Assembly: GCF_958979055.1 (NCBI RefSeq)
Contig: NC_084886.1
Location: 20,715,154-20,779,153, forward strand
DNA length: 64,000 bases
Source: Alnus glutinosa
Taxonomy: Eukaryota; Streptophyta; Magnoliopsida; Fagales; Betulaceae
Direction: 5' to 3'
Shown here: positions 22,900-35,042 of the stretch, one piece after another
How positions within the stretch are numbered: the stretch's first letter is position 1
Layout: every line of letters begins with the position of its first letter
Notes under the pieces: generated by a model
Databases searched by the model: none
What the model was told of the DNA's origin: nothing
What the model saw: only the letters and a program-made list of their open reading frames with translations
Position numbers and translations under genes: made by a program

Positions 22900-23340
22900 A
22901 GACAGAAGTAAATAGTATTCTGTCGGCCACCCGCTAAAGTACAATTCATAAATAGTGACTTTTTCACTATTCACCAAAGTTCACTCTGCTTTCGGTGCGA
23001 TTCACTTGAAGTAAAAGCAGAAGGAATCTGCTTTCGGCAACTTTCGGTGCACGCCTGACAAGCACTAAGCGTGCTGGCATCCTGTGATTCCAGCAATCAA
23101 GTCTCTCCCCCAAGTCTATTTAAGAAGCAGAAGTCTGAAGTTCAAGGCAGAGCTAGTTACGTAGTGCTAAACCAAACACTTGTAATCCAACCTTGTCTCT
23201 CATAAGCCATACACTTGTAATGTTTCATTCCAGTGTTTCTAAGTCTAAGTTTGTAATCGTCAGAGTTCCTCTGGCCTAAGTTCATTTGTAAGTTTTCATT
23301 CAAATTATTTTGAATATAAGCATTACTTTGAAGTTTATTC
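22900..23340 (+). promoter_or_regulatory. Putative viral promoter/leader region of the pararetrovirus fossil
   Basis: Noncoding and rich in short CTTTCGG repeats (CTGCTTTCGGTGCG, CTGCTTTCGGCAACTTTCGG), followed by CTATTTAAGAAGCAGAAG, a TATA-like element at about 23118. Position and layout resemble the intergenic promoter of caulimoviruses; function is inferred only. Confidence 0.4.
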
Positions 23341-25261
23341 ATGATCCTCTGTTGAAAAAATTGAGGAAATGCTTAAGGATTTGGTTAAGACCAAACAAGA
23401 ACAGCCCAGTAATTCCAACACTGTGTATGTTGCTAATATCCCTGAGTCTTCTGAAAATTCATCCGAAACAGAGTCCTCTTCGGAATCTGAATCTGATGAA
23501 AACGTCAGAAAAGTTGAGAAAGCCCTTTCAGCTCTAGAACTGAATAGGATACACAAGCCTAAATTTCCTCCAACAAGTCTCACTAAGAATTGGTATCCTA
23601 AGCCTATCCCTCCGGATATCCAATTTGATGAAAGAAGCTTCCAAAGTCAATTTGTAGTCTCTACTAATAAACTATATGAGTGGAATATCAATGGTTTAGC
23701 AGAATAACAAATTCTTGATAAGTTAACCCATATGACCATGGTTTCTAGCAGCTATGTTATGAACCATGATTTAAGCCAACCAGAGGTTGTTGACCTCCTG
23801 GTTTCAGGTTTCACAGGAACCCTCCAAAGTTGGTGGGAGAAGCATCTCACTGATGAGTCTAGAGCCAACATAAGAAGTGCTGTTAAGACCAATGAGGAGG
23901 GAATTCCCAAGTTGAATTCTTCAATTTGGAAAAATCTAATAGTATTATCATGGAAGAATTTCTTCAAACTTCAACCAAATATTTAAAGGGTAACCTAAAA
24001 AATTACCCTATTCATATTCAAATACTATTGGATAATTTAACTCAAGCTTTCTTAAAGAATCATAAGAATCTTCATGATAAGTCCATGAAAGCTATTGAGT
24101 ACCATTTAAGCTGCAATAAGATTTTATCTATTGCTTCCAACGATCAGCCAGCGGCAAAGAATGTTAATCGGATTAGATCCCCCACTGGGATCTACCAAAT
24201 CCAAAGGGTCAGTCCTAAGGAAATGGGAACAATCTGACAAAGGGTTCTCGACCTTCCTGGCGAGATCCAAAACTTAATTTTTACAAGTCCATCATATACT
24301 GAATACTTTGATAGATGGATTCAGAGAATGATGTTAATTTCTAATGGCAAAAATTTTGAGTACAAAAAAGTTTTTGGAGCAAAGGAAGAATTATCACTAA
24401 GGCACGGCCCATTTAGATGAGCCAAGAAGTCACAGAATTTTGCCGAAATGAAATAGAAGATCTATTACGCAAAGGCATAATCCGTAAGAGTAAGTCCCCA
24501 TGGTCTTGTTCAGCCTTTTATGTCCAGGAGAATGCTGAACTTGAGAGAGGAGCCCCAAGGTTAGTCATTAACTAGAAGCCTCTCAACAAAGTCTTGAAAT
24601 GAATCAGGTATCCAATTCCAAATAAGAGAGACCTAATTAATAGGTTAAGTGGATCTGTGATCTTTTCTAAGTTTGACATGAAGAGTGGATTTTGGCAAAT
24701 CCAAATTCATGAGAAGGATAAGTATAAGACTGCATTTGTCACGCCTTTTGGACAATACGAATGGAACGTAATGCCATTTGGTCTTAAGAATGCCCCAAGT
24801 GAGTTCCAGAATATTATGAATGATATTCTCAGCCCCCTAAGTAAATATTTCATAGTTTACATAGATGATGTCCTCATTTTCTCTAAGTCCATTGAAGAAC
24901 ACTAGAAACATTTGAACTCGTTTCTAGAAGTTATCAAAATTAATGGTTTAGTAGTTTCTGCTACTAAGATTAAGTTATTTCAAATCAACATTCGATTTCT
25001 TGGATACAATATCCACCAATCGAAAATAAGTCCAATCAGCAGAGTCATCCAATTTGCTGATAAGTTTCTTGATGAAATCTTTGAGAAATCCCAACTCCAA
25101 CGATTCCTTGGATCCCTCAACTATGTTACTGATTTTTATCATAACCTTCAAAAAAAAGTGTATTCCATTATTTGATAGACTTCAGAAACATCATCATTTA
25201 TGGATTGAAATCCATATCTCTGTTGTCAAAGAAGTTAAGCTCCATGTCTAGACATTACCTT

Positions 25262-25266
25262 GTCTT
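25262..25266. repeat. Target-site duplication, left (GTCTT) of the copia-type element
   Basis: GTCTT precedes the left LTR and recurs at 31920-31924 after the right LTR. The pararetrovirus reading continues across it. Confidence 0.9.
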
Positions 25267-25696
25267 TGTAAGATATTATTCCCTTATGTGGCCTTTATAT
25301 CACATTTACGGTGTTTGCTATGTTTATTATTTTTTTAATAAACATATACGGTATTATGATTATTTCTATTAATTTAGATTACCGTAAATATGGAATCGGT
25401 TAATTGATTTTAAAAATCAATTAACAATATTGTTTCCTTGATGGAAGGAAACAATACGGTGTTTACCATTTGAGGGTCCCTAACCTAGCCTATAAATAGA
25501 GTGTCTGTGTACACCATCAGTACAGCCATCAAGCAATAGGCATAGGTTAGAAGATCCCTCAAATAATCTTTTCTTGTTCTTCAGATGGATCGTTGAAACG
25601 CTTGAGCAAATATGGCTAGAGGTAAGCCTGAATCCTGTTTTAATTTGTTTTCCGCTGCGCATGTTAGTTTAAGCAATATGTTGATCATTTCTAACA
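25267..25696 (+). repeat. Left LTR (430 bp)
   Basis: Has TG...CA ends. An internal TATAAATA at about 25491 with a leader downstream marks the probable transcription start. An inverted AATTGATTTTAAAAATCAATT lies at about 25402-25424. Confidence 0.93.
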
Positions 25697-25698
25697 TG

Positions 25699-25711
25699 TG
25701 GTATCAGAGCC
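25699..25711 (+). promoter_or_regulatory. Primer-binding site (initiator-Met tRNA type)
   Basis: TGGTATCAGAGCC two bases after the left LTR. Confidence 0.85.
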
Positions 25712-26039
25712 ATCCTCTGTGCTATTTTGCTTAGCGTATAATTTTACTATGCTTTATCAGAATCAAGTATTTTTATTTGTTATCAATATTGAATCAAGTA
25801 TATTCTATTTGGTATTGTTCACTTCTGTTTGTCAATATTGTTTGAGCAATATTTCGTCTTTTGTGATATGATAGAAATGCATTAGCGATTATTTTGTGAA
25901 TATTTGTTGTTCACGTACTATTTGTGAAAACCCATAAATTTGATATAACTATTTTTTGTTTTATCACTATTCTGTGTATTGTGATATACTGCCTAATTTT
26001 GAGTTGTTGTAATCTTGTTATGGATATTTTCATAAAGGG

Positions 26040-28560
26040 GTGGCGGCTAGGGTTCTATTTTTTGGGTTTTTAACCCATCTGGAACATTACGGGTCGGGTT
26101 GGTTGGTGACTGGGTAGGGTTTCGACCCATTAAATTTTTTGGGTTGGATATATTTTTCGGGAAGGGTTTTTTAAAACTCATGCAGTTTTAGGCCATTTAA
26201 GTGGGCTCACCTAGTTTGGGTCAGCACTATACATAGACCCAGAGGCCTAACCCGATTAAGTGGGTTGACCCAATTGCCCAAATACAGTAGCCCATTTGGA
26301 GTCTTGTGACCCAGAAGCCCAACCCAATATAGTAGCCCATTACAGTAGCATTTAAATAAAATAAAAGATTTGGCTCATATGGGGTTCGAATTTGGGACCT
26401 TCATGTCCATAAAGTGACAAGCTTCAAACTATTGAGCTAAGCCTAGTTTTATGCTTTCACATTAAGGTTTTATTCCATTTATTATTTACAGTACTGTGTA
26501 TTAAAATTATTGTTTATTTAATACATGAATTGTGGAATATATTTTTAATTGTTGAATTTATATTGTTTAAATATAAATTGTTTGATGCCTAGACCTAAGA
26601 ATAATTAACAATACCATATATACTGGTGTATTTACAGTAATATCTAAGAATGCAATGTCAGGGAAAGTTCTGGCAAGGAAAGTCTTGGGATTTAAATGTG
26701 TCCGGTGTGACCCCCCTCACTTTCCTGGGAGCTCATCTGCTTGCACCTTGGAAAATGTTGTTTATCCCATTTAAGTATTGGTTTGTTATATTCCTGGGGC
26801 TATTAAGGGGGCATCTATAAAGTTTTTAGATGTTAATGAAGTAGCAATTATCATGATAATTTTGGGAGAGCCACAGCATCCCAATTTTGAATGACAATTG
26901 CATCAAGATTACACACACGTAATTATCATAATAATTATGGGAGAGCCAAAGCATCCCATTTTTGTATGATAATTACATCAGGATCACACGCATGAACCTC
27001 ATAAAGATTTATTAGATGTTCATGAATTACAGCGTGATTATTATGATTTTGGGAGAGCCAAAGCATCCTAATTTTGTAATAATTGCATAAGGATCGTACA
27101 CATGAACTTCATATAGAAAAATTAACATCGTATTGTAATTAACTCATAAATTTAATTACCTATCCCCAAAGGGAAGTTTTTATTTTTATGACTTAATTAG
27201 AATGAGATAACAAATTTAGTATTAAAAGTAAAATTTCTTTCGGTTGCCCAAAGGTATGAAGAATTTTATTTATTAATATTTAAATTTATTAATCTTATCA
27301 ATAAAGAGTAAATTTCATGCGTGATGCAATCTTTGCCCAAAGGTAGGTTGAAATTTACTATTTAAATTGGCATTGGCTAATTTAAAATAAAGTTACTTCA
27401 TAGCATTAAAGTATTTTTATATTCTTGGTCATTGCAGCTATTCGTATTACTCTACTTTTGGTAGTTTTATATTCCAATACTTTAAGGTAATATTTTTTCT
27501 GACTGAAAAATATTAATATGCTTTTTTATTTGGGGTGTTAAAAATTTTGGTGCTCCGTGTGGACAAACCACCTACTCCCGCGGAATTAAATACGCCACGT
27601 GAGATTATTAAGCATGAACGGTGGGAGTGATTTAATCACTTAAGTTAGATGTTCATGAAATCTCATATCACTAAAGTCATCAGGGATTTATTCCTGAATG
27701 TTTTAGAGCTAAAGTTTTATAAAGGTTGTTTATGAACATTTAGTAAGTTCAAACAAAACTTGGCCAGAACCCTAATAGAAAAAAGCTTTAAAGACAAACC
27801 TTTTACAGTTTCTAAAGTGTTTATAATCTCATTATGGGAATGAAGGAAATTATAGCTTAGCCTAAGTCTATAAAGATTGAGATTTTTTGAGTCATTGTTG
27901 GTCTATTTCATTTTTTGAATTCTCTCTTCTAAGTGTAGAATTTTATCTTTTAACACACATAAGGATAAATGGTTAGTAAGTGAACTTCTAACCATGTGTG
28001 TTCAAGGATATGAGAGAATTCATAAAGGGTTCACATGGTTACTCATGTCAAGGGAAAGACCGATAAATGCAATCATGCCCAACACTTAAAGCATGAGAAT
28101 AAGGTGCCAATAAAGTATTATGGCAATCAAGATACCTATTTCTCATGCAATAAGGAAAATTAAGGGCATATAAAGAAAGATTGCGTGAAGTATGAGAAAT
28201 GACTTAAAATAAAGATAATCTCATATATCTAGTATGTCGTGAATCTCTTTTAGTGACTCATTCAAATATGTTGTGGATTGATTATGGTTTAACAATCCAC
28301 GTTGTCAACACAAATGCAGAGTCTTTTTAAAAGTGAATAACACGTGTTTATAATTTGAGGTTATTGGGATCTATAGGTTAATTTTGAGATTCAGTTATAT
28401 TTTTTACCTAAAAAATTATTTATATTCCATAATCTTTTAGAAATTTATTTTCTAGTTTGGTTTGTTAAAAATTTCAATTTTATTTTTGAAATTTTTCTTA
28501 TTTTAAGTGGAATATTGGTTGGGGTTTATTTAAAGTCTATTTAAAATTGACCTACATCCC
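26040..28560. other. Noncoding front part of the copia-type element
   Basis: Holds a low-complexity stretch of repeated GGGT/ACCC motifs (26040-26360), a tRNA-like segment (26372-26443, -), three near-repeats of GGGAGAGCCAMAGCATCC (about 26868-27070), and decayed gag-like sequence. No frame can be supported. Confidence 0.5.
26372..26443 (-). other. tRNA-like or SINE-head-like segment
   Basis: The minus strand reads GGCTTAGCTCAATAGTTTGA with a B-box-like AATTCGAACCCC, ends ATGAGCC, and is about 72 nt long. The A- and B-box spacing fits a Pol III unit. The stems are imperfect, so a tRNA pseudogene or SINE head is more likely than a working tRNA. Confidence 0.35.
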
Positions 28561-29032
28561 AATTTTTGAAATAAAATTATTTGTTTGTTTCTGCATACTG
28601 ATGTTGACGTAAAGTAGAGTCTTTGAGAATTTAAAAATGCTCTTGTTTTGGCTTTGGAGATTGCAATATATCTCTATACAGAAATTAAAAGTCGGTAATT
28701 TACTGACTTTGGTACTTGTGTGGACTGCATAAGGGAAAGCATACCAACAAGACCATTAGAGGTGCCAAAGAGAGCCTTTTAAAATTCTTGAGATCATGTA
28801 CATTGAAATGTGTTAACCTTTCCATACTCATTGCCTAAATGGTCAGAGATATTTTTATCTCTTTTAATTATAACCATATAAAGTTTATGTATCTCTATCT
28901 TCTAAATATTAAAGCTGGGGTATTGAATGTTTTTAATACCTATAAGGAAGAAGAGGAGAAACAATTTGAAGATCATAAGATCTAATATAGGCATAGAGTA
29001 TTAAGGTAGGTACACACAAAGGGAAATGATTA

Positions 29033-29175
29033 GGGAAAATGATAGATTTATAATACCATCACAACAATTGCACAACACCCCCTCACATGGGGTGGGGCCC
29101 AGTGTGTGGAGCCCACTCCCATGTGAGGGAGTGTTGTGCAGTTGTTGTGGTGGTGTTGTGTAGGAATCAAATCCC
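29033..29175. mobile_element. 143-bp hAT-type MITE inside the copia-type element
   Basis: Flanked by AATGATTA on both sides (29025-29032 and 29176-29183). The interior is a palindrome of about 36-bp arms (CACAACAATTGCACAACACC and its complement) around GTGGGGCCCAGTGTGTGG. The termini GGGAAAATGAT and GGGATTTGATT (complement) are imperfect inverted repeats. An 8-bp duplication suggests hAT mobilisation. Confidence 0.8.
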
Positions 29176-31489
29176 AATGATTAGTAATACTAATCTGCTA
29201 TTACCCTTATAGAGTAAAGCTTTGAAGACCGTTGTGTATATGTTAAACAGTATTCCATCTAAGGTTATCCATAAGACACCTTTTAAAGTATGAAATAGAT
29301 GGAAGCTTAGTTTATATTATTTACACATATGGGGTTGCCTTGCTAAAGAGAGGATTTATAATCCTCGCCTTAGGAAATTAGATTCAAGGACAACCAGCGG
29401 ATCTTTTATAAGCTATCTAGTAAACTTTAAAGGGTTTTAATGTTTTATTGTCCTTCATATAAGCCTAGGGTTGTTGATTATAAAATTTCTAGAGGATGCA
29501 GAACCTAGTGGGAGTGCTCATTCACATAAATTAGAATTTGAGGAAGCACTAGAGTTGGCCGAATCTCCTCCTCATAGAGGATGATTGATTGTATTCAGGG
29601 AAAATCAGATTGATTATCCTGAGCCACAATCATTTCTAGAACAACCAACTCATACAAAACAGGTTCAAAAGTCTATTCTCCCATTGCAAAAATGCAGAGG
29701 AAGTAGAATTAAGAAAATCCTATAGAATAAGGAGATCAACAATCCTTAGTGATCATGTTGTATATCTCCCAGAGTCTGATGTTAACATTGGACATAAAGA
29801 TGATCCAAGTTTGTTTTTACATGCTATGAGTGGAGAAAACTCCACATTGAGATTCAGTGCCATGAAGTAAGAGTTAAATCTATTGCTCAACAGTCTAGCT
29901 AGACTCGTAGCCAATGGTTTTACTCATAAGGAAGGCATTGATTATTGTAAAACATTCTCTCCAGTGTTTAAGGATGGTTCATCAAGATGATCATAGCATT
30001 AGTAGCTCATTTTTGATCTAGAGCTACATCAAGTGGATGCGAAAACGATTTTTCTGAATGGGGATCTTAAAGACGAGGTTTACATGAAACAATCAAAAGG
30101 TTTTATAAATAACAATCAGAAAGCTTGCAAATTAAAGAATTCTATTTATGGGCTGTGATAGATCTCTCAATGGTAATATACCTTTTACAAGGTTATTGTT
30201 TATAGAAAACCTTGTTGATTAGTATATATACCTTAAGGTCAATGGGAGTACAGTAATCTTTCTAGTCCTATATGTAGATATTGTTTTTGCAAGTGGTGAT
30301 TTATGTTTGCTACATAAGGTTCATTTCACAAAACTTTGAAATGAAGGATTTTGGTGAAACCTCTTATGTCTTTTGACATAGAGATTCACAGAGACATAAA
30401 GAATATTAACATTGTCTCGGAAGGCCTACATTGAAAAAGTTTTGGGAAGATTTAGAATGAAGGATTATGTACCTTCAGTAGCAATTAAGAGGGACTAATT
30501 AAATACAGATTAATGTCCTAAAAGGTATTAGAATAAGGGCAGATGAAAAGTTTTTTTAAAGCGTCTGCATTATGCATAACCATATGACTGACAATAAAAA
30601 TATTGGGTCAATAAAGTGCTGCAAATAAAGTCTTGCGGTATATGCAAGGAACCAAGAAGTACAACTTAACCTAAGGATACCTTTCCATTTGAAGGTGGTT
30701 AGTTCTTCAGATTTGAGTTTTGCTGATTGTGTAGATAGTAGAAAGTCTATTTAGGGTATATATATTTTTTATTGAGAGATATATCTTAAAGATGCAGTAT
30801 GCAGACTATGGTTGCTACGTCTACCAAAAAAGCTAAAATTCTAGCGTGCTATGAATTTAGTACACAGGCATGATGGTTGAGATATTTTGTTGAAAGTCTC
30901 AATATTGTCGATTTTACAGTTAGACTATAAAGATACTCTGCGGTAATTCTACTATAATCTTCTTTTATAAGAATAAAGAGTAGAAGCAGAAGTAAATCGA
31001 CATCAAGTATCTCAGTACGAGAGATAACATTAAGAGATATAAAGGGTCTATTGAGCATATAAGTACTAAATTAATGATTGCGGATCCCATGACTTAAAGT
31101 TTACCGGTAAAGAAAGAATAAAGTCATGCGGAATATATGAGACTCATTAATTCATTTAAGCTTGGTTTGTCTCTTTTTGGTCTATAGACATAAAGTTATG
31201 ATAATAAAGATTTTGTGCACATTTGTTATTTTATCCATGAGGATAAATAAAGTTGGACCCGAATGACTTATAGGAAGTTCATTCATAAAGCTTGATTATC
31301 CATAAGGTACTCATATAAGGAGTGTTTTACATTGTGATACATGGAAGGGACGACCTAATTTTATAATGGTTTTACCGCCATGATTCGTGTGGAACATTTC
31401 TTATCTAAGTGGGAGGATTCCATAAGTGATTGGCCAAACTAAAGAACCTAATACCATAAGGTCATGTGTCATAAAGGCCAAGTGGAGAA

Positions 31490-31919
31490 TGTAAGATATT
31501 ATTCCCTTATGTGGCCTTTATATCACATTTACGGTATTTGCTATGTTTATTATTTTTTTAATAAACATATACGGTATTATGATTATTTCTATTAATTTAG
31601 ATTACCGTAAATATGGAATCGGTTAATTGATTTTAAAAATCAATTAACAATATTGTTTCCTTGATGGAAGGAAACAATACGGTGTTTACCATTTGAGGGT
31701 CCCTAACCTAGCCTATAAATAGAGTGTCTGTGTACACCATCAGTACAGCCATCAAGCAATAGGCATAGGTTAGAAGATCCCTCAAATAATCTTTTCTTGT
31801 TCTTCAGATGGATCGTTGAAACGCTTGAACAAATATGGCTAGAGGTAAGCCTGAATCCTGTTTTAATTTGTTTTCCGCTGCGCATGTTAGTTTAAGCAAT
31901 ATGTTGATCATTTCTAACA
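31490..31919 (+). repeat. Right LTR (430 bp)
   Basis: Same length as the left LTR, with two visible substitutions between them. Confidence 0.93.
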
Positions 31920-32060
31920 GTCTTGGCATCCCAACCATTAAGTCTTTCAAAATTATTGGGACTGATGCCTCCGACATTGAGTACGGTGGTATTCTCAAGC
32001 AGCAAGTCTATTCCAATCAACTTGAACAAATTGTTCGTTTCATATATATATATTATTTTT
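31920..32060 (+). mobile_element. Pararetrovirus fossil, right part (RNase H region)
   Basis: It begins with the GTCTT duplication and continues the RNase H region (IIGTDASDIEYGGILKQQ, with the catalytic-type TDAS) that was interrupted at 25266. The viral sequence ends near 32060 where AT-rich host sequence starts, so the fossil is 3' truncated. Confidence 0.8.
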
Positions 32061-32454
32061 GAAAGGAATATTGTTTTATATTATTTGTTCTATATTATTT
32101 AATATTGACCATTTTCTTTAACAAAGAAGTGAGTACAGACAAAAATCAGGGCCGGCGGCTTGGGAGCTTTTAGATTTCCGCTCAACAAATTAGCTTTTTA
32201 ACTAATTTAACTAGTTCTATAGTTAAAAATTACCAAAAAAAAAAAAAAAAAAACTATAAATCTGACTCTCCAATTTGGAGGGCCTTTTTGTAAAATGCTT
32301 CAATACTCAACAAATTTGTTTTAATACCATTTGTAAAAGCTAAAAAACTCTTTCTTTTATTTTTTTTTATTCCCCATTCTTTCTTATCTCAAATACTTTA
32401 TTCCTTTCCTTTTACCATCTCCTCTCTCTCTCTTCTCACTCCCGTGAAATCTGC

Positions 32455-32494
<40 letters not shown>

Positions 32495-32511
32495 GCTTCT
32501 CTCTCACGTAG
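32061..32511. other. AT-rich spacer with (CT)n
   Basis: Poly-A near 32234-32252 and (CT)n at 32457-32490. No gene supported. Confidence 0.5.
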
Positions 32512-33545
32512 TAGGGGTGTATATTAGGACGAATATTGACCACGCGTGTTACTATTCGCTATTTATTTAACTATCTATTATTCACAAATGCTAGCACGAA
32601 TTTAATTAGCAAAAATTATTATTCACACATGCGGATGCGAAATTAAAACATTCACATTCTCTTTATATAGAATATGTATCTTCTATATATCTTATATTTA
32701 ATAAATTCATCAAAATGACATTATTTTGGTATTTAATATCAAAATGATGTCGTTTTGAATTATGTGTAGGTTATGTTTACATTGGTTTGGTTAGATGTGT
32801 TACTTTAATACTTGGGCAAAAAGACTAATGTAATGTGAAATCAATATATTTTCAAAAGATCAGAGCTTAAAAAAATTAAAACAAGTTCAAAATACTAAAA
32901 ATTTGCATAAATTATTTTCAAAATCATTTCAAATAAGTCCTAAAAAATAGGGTTAAATACGTTTTTTGGTCCTTGAATTTTGAAAACTTTATTTTTTTAG
33001 TACCTGAGTTTTAATTTGCATCACAGATGGTATCTCCATTTTGGGAAAAGACCAAATTAATACCTCAAAATAGGGGTGGCCGGCCACCCCTCTTCTTTTT
33101 CTTTTCTTTTTTTTTTTTTCTCAATTTTTTTTTAAAGTTATTAATTTTTTAATTTTTTTTACACTAAAACACGTGTCAACCATCTGGGCAAGCTATTAAT
33201 TTTTGGACGGAAAACTTGACTGAGATACTAATTTGGTTTTTTCCCAAAACGAAGGTATCATCTATAATGCGAATTAAAACTCAGGTACTAAAAAATAAAG
33301 TTTTTAAAACTTAGGGATAAAAAATGTATTTAACCCTAAAAATATCTGCAATTTTAAAATAGGTCCAAAAGGCCCATTACCAAATATGCTAATGGCGGAT
33401 AATAACTGGGCGGGTGCGGTTAGTAAAATCATGATGCAAATCCGGATATTGCTTTCACGGATATTTGAAAACAATATCCGCATTTTATGGATGCGGCTGC
33501 GACTGAAGATATTGCAAATAACTGCATCCGCATGTACACCTCTTA
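32512..33545. mobile_element. Non-autonomous hAT-like element (1034 bp)
   Basis: The left end TAGGGGTGTATAT pairs with the right end ATGTACACCTCTTA. Flanks are TCACGTAG (32504-32511) and TCACATAG (33546-33553), an 8-bp duplication with one mismatch. The subterminal parts carry repeated GCGGATGCG/ATCCGC motifs. No coding capacity. It contains the nested element at 32950-33336. Confidence 0.6.
32950..33336. mobile_element. MULE-like MITE (387 bp) with ~115-bp inverted arms, nested
   Basis: The left arm (GGGTTAAATACGTTTTTTGG, then TAGTACCTGAGTTTTAATT) recurs inverted on the right (ending GTATTTAACCC). Arms are long and about 85 percent identical by eye. The flanks are A-rich (AAAAATA-like) and do not give a decisive duplication. 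A perfect GGGTGGCCGGCCACCCC palindrome lies near 33073. Confidence 0.7.
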
Positions 33546-33553
33546 TCACATAG

Positions 33554-34290
33554 CATGTAAAATTAGGAAATTCAAGTGGTTTTTTGGTTGGGTCATCGTC
33601 CTCCACACGAACATATGACTATTGAAAAGAGAAGACTTTTTGAAAATATGATGTTAAGAAAATGGTAAATTTTAAAAATATGATTGTTGAAAAGACATTT
33701 AAATGGGGTAGTGAAAGAAAAAGGAGATGTAGTGTGCATCTAAAAAGTAGATAGCTAATTTTATTTTATTTTTAAAAAAAGAGTGACTTTTTATTGGATA
33801 AATTGGCTAAAATTTAAACCACCGGATCCAAATGTTGAGCATTCTTAGTAGCCTTACTAAATTTTATTAGTCAAAATAGTTAAAAATTATTTTTCTCTAT
33901 TTTAGCCATTCACTTTTTTAAAGTACCTTCAACACCTTCACCATTTTAGCTATCTACTATCACTATTCCATTTAAATAATCATTTTAAAAAACGAGGATG
34001 TGTGTGATGCATGATAAATTTATAAAAAAAAATGAAGAGAGAAAAAGTTTTAATAGTTTCATATTGTTTTTGTGAGTGAAGAGTGCTTATTATTGAGCAC
34101 TGTTCATTTATCAATTTTTTTTTTTTTTTACCAAATTTGATGAGGTTGTTAGGGATTCAATTTTAAACCATTTTAGCAAATTGGCTTACCAAAATAGCTT
34201 TTCCACTATTTTGGTGAGTCGCATTCTATTCGTTTGGCCTTTAGTTGTAAGGGGTGTATTACCTAAAGAGTATAACTTCTATCAGGTATT
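33554..34290. other. AT-rich intergenic region
   Basis: No gene supported. Several ATTTTAGCNATTNAC-like repeats suggest decayed MITEs. Confidence 0.4.
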
Positions 34291-34649
34291 GGCAAAATCC
34301 AAGACCTTTCTACCCTCCAATGAGATGTTGATACATCAACATTAAACAAGAAAAACAAGTGTTAATAAAACACAGGATCTAACCCTTCTTTCAGTTTAAA
34401 AAGAAAAAAGAAAACTCCTCCTAGCCACCGCTCGCTGCCCCTGCCCCACGCCAAACACCGGATTGTTGCTTCCACATGTCGGATTGTCGCCTCCACGATG
34501 CAGATCTCCAGACTATAGAAGGAGATCTACTTGTTCTGCCTCTCCATCGATTCCCGCTAAAAGCCACGAAAGCAAATACCTATGACTGGTATTTGCCATT
34601 CACCTTCAGATCTGGTTCTTGTTGAAACCGAGTATTGCCCCCAGGTCGT

Positions 34650-34942
34650 TGTTGATAGAAAACATAAACAAATGACAAATAAAGATTGCGGAATAATAAA
34701 ATAGACAAAGGAATTTTACGTGGTTCGGTATATGACCTACATCCACAGGGTAAAGCCCTAAGGCTACATTATGCTCTTATTGCTTGAAATAATTTACAAT
34801 ATAGATTATCTCTATTTATAGGGATATAGAGAGAATACAAAATAATATGTAAAGAGAATATAATCAAATCAGAATTGAATGTATTCAAATCTGATTTGAT
34901 TATAATCAATTACAATTAATGAGGATTAAATCAAATCCTACA
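34650..34942 (-). mobile_element. LTR-like fossil (solo), minus strand
   Basis: Reading minus, it starts TGTAGGATTTGATT and ends TTTCTATCAACA. A TATAAATAG box and the CCGAACCACGTAAA motif near the end are typical of copia LTRs in plants. No target duplication and no second LTR are seen, so it may be a solo LTR or a fragment moved with its surroundings. Confidence 0.5.
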
Positions 34943-35042
34943 ATATATGTGGGTGAAGACGAGGGTTATACGAGTAGTTTCAAGAAGAAAGATGGGACAG
35001 AAAAAGGCAAGAAAGCATCTCCCAGCAATGGGGTAGGCGTTC

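Larger units (their letters stand above)
21050..25266 (+). mobile_element. Endogenous pararetrovirus fossil (Caulimoviridae), left part, rearranged and broken
   Basis: Parts in order: a coat-protein-type Lys/Glu/Ser-rich region on + (21050-21597); an inverted copy of the same region on - (21597-22221); a basic region with a CCHC zinc knuckle on + (about 22320-22800); a noncoding stretch that resembles a caulimovirus-type promoter/leader (about 22800-23340); another copy of the coat-type region on + (23345-24240); and a reverse transcriptase region with YIDD (about 24390-25175). The RT signature (FSKFDMKSGFWQIQIHEKDK and FGQYEWNVMPFGLKNAPSEF) is characteristic of plant pararetroviruses. The RNase H part continues at 31920 after a copia insertion. 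The copy is rearranged and carries many breaks (well over ten). Age cannot be dated without relatives. Confidence 0.85.
25267..31919 (+). mobile_element. Ty1/copia-type LTR retrotransposon, 6653 bp, structurally complete but coding region broken
   Basis: Two 430-bp LTRs (25267-25696 and 31490-31919) start TGTAAGATATTATTCCC and end TTTCTAACA. They differ at only two positions that I can see. A 5-bp GTCTT duplication flanks the element. The primer-binding site TGGTATCAGAGCC (25699-25711) matches initiator-Met tRNA, and a purine-rich AAGTGGAGAA precedes the right LTR. Pol remains of copia type lie around 29870-30150. The internal coding region is very heavily broken (many tens of breaks). Two differences in 430 bp give roughly 0.2 My at 1.3e-8 per site per year, or about 1 My at a slow tree rate, so the insertion is young. 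It lies within the pararetrovirus fossil. Confidence 0.93.

Noticed and set aside
25480-25662. Identical 60-codon minus frames at 25480-25662 and 31703-31885
   Set aside because: They lie within the two LTR copies and are duplicated noncoding sequence.
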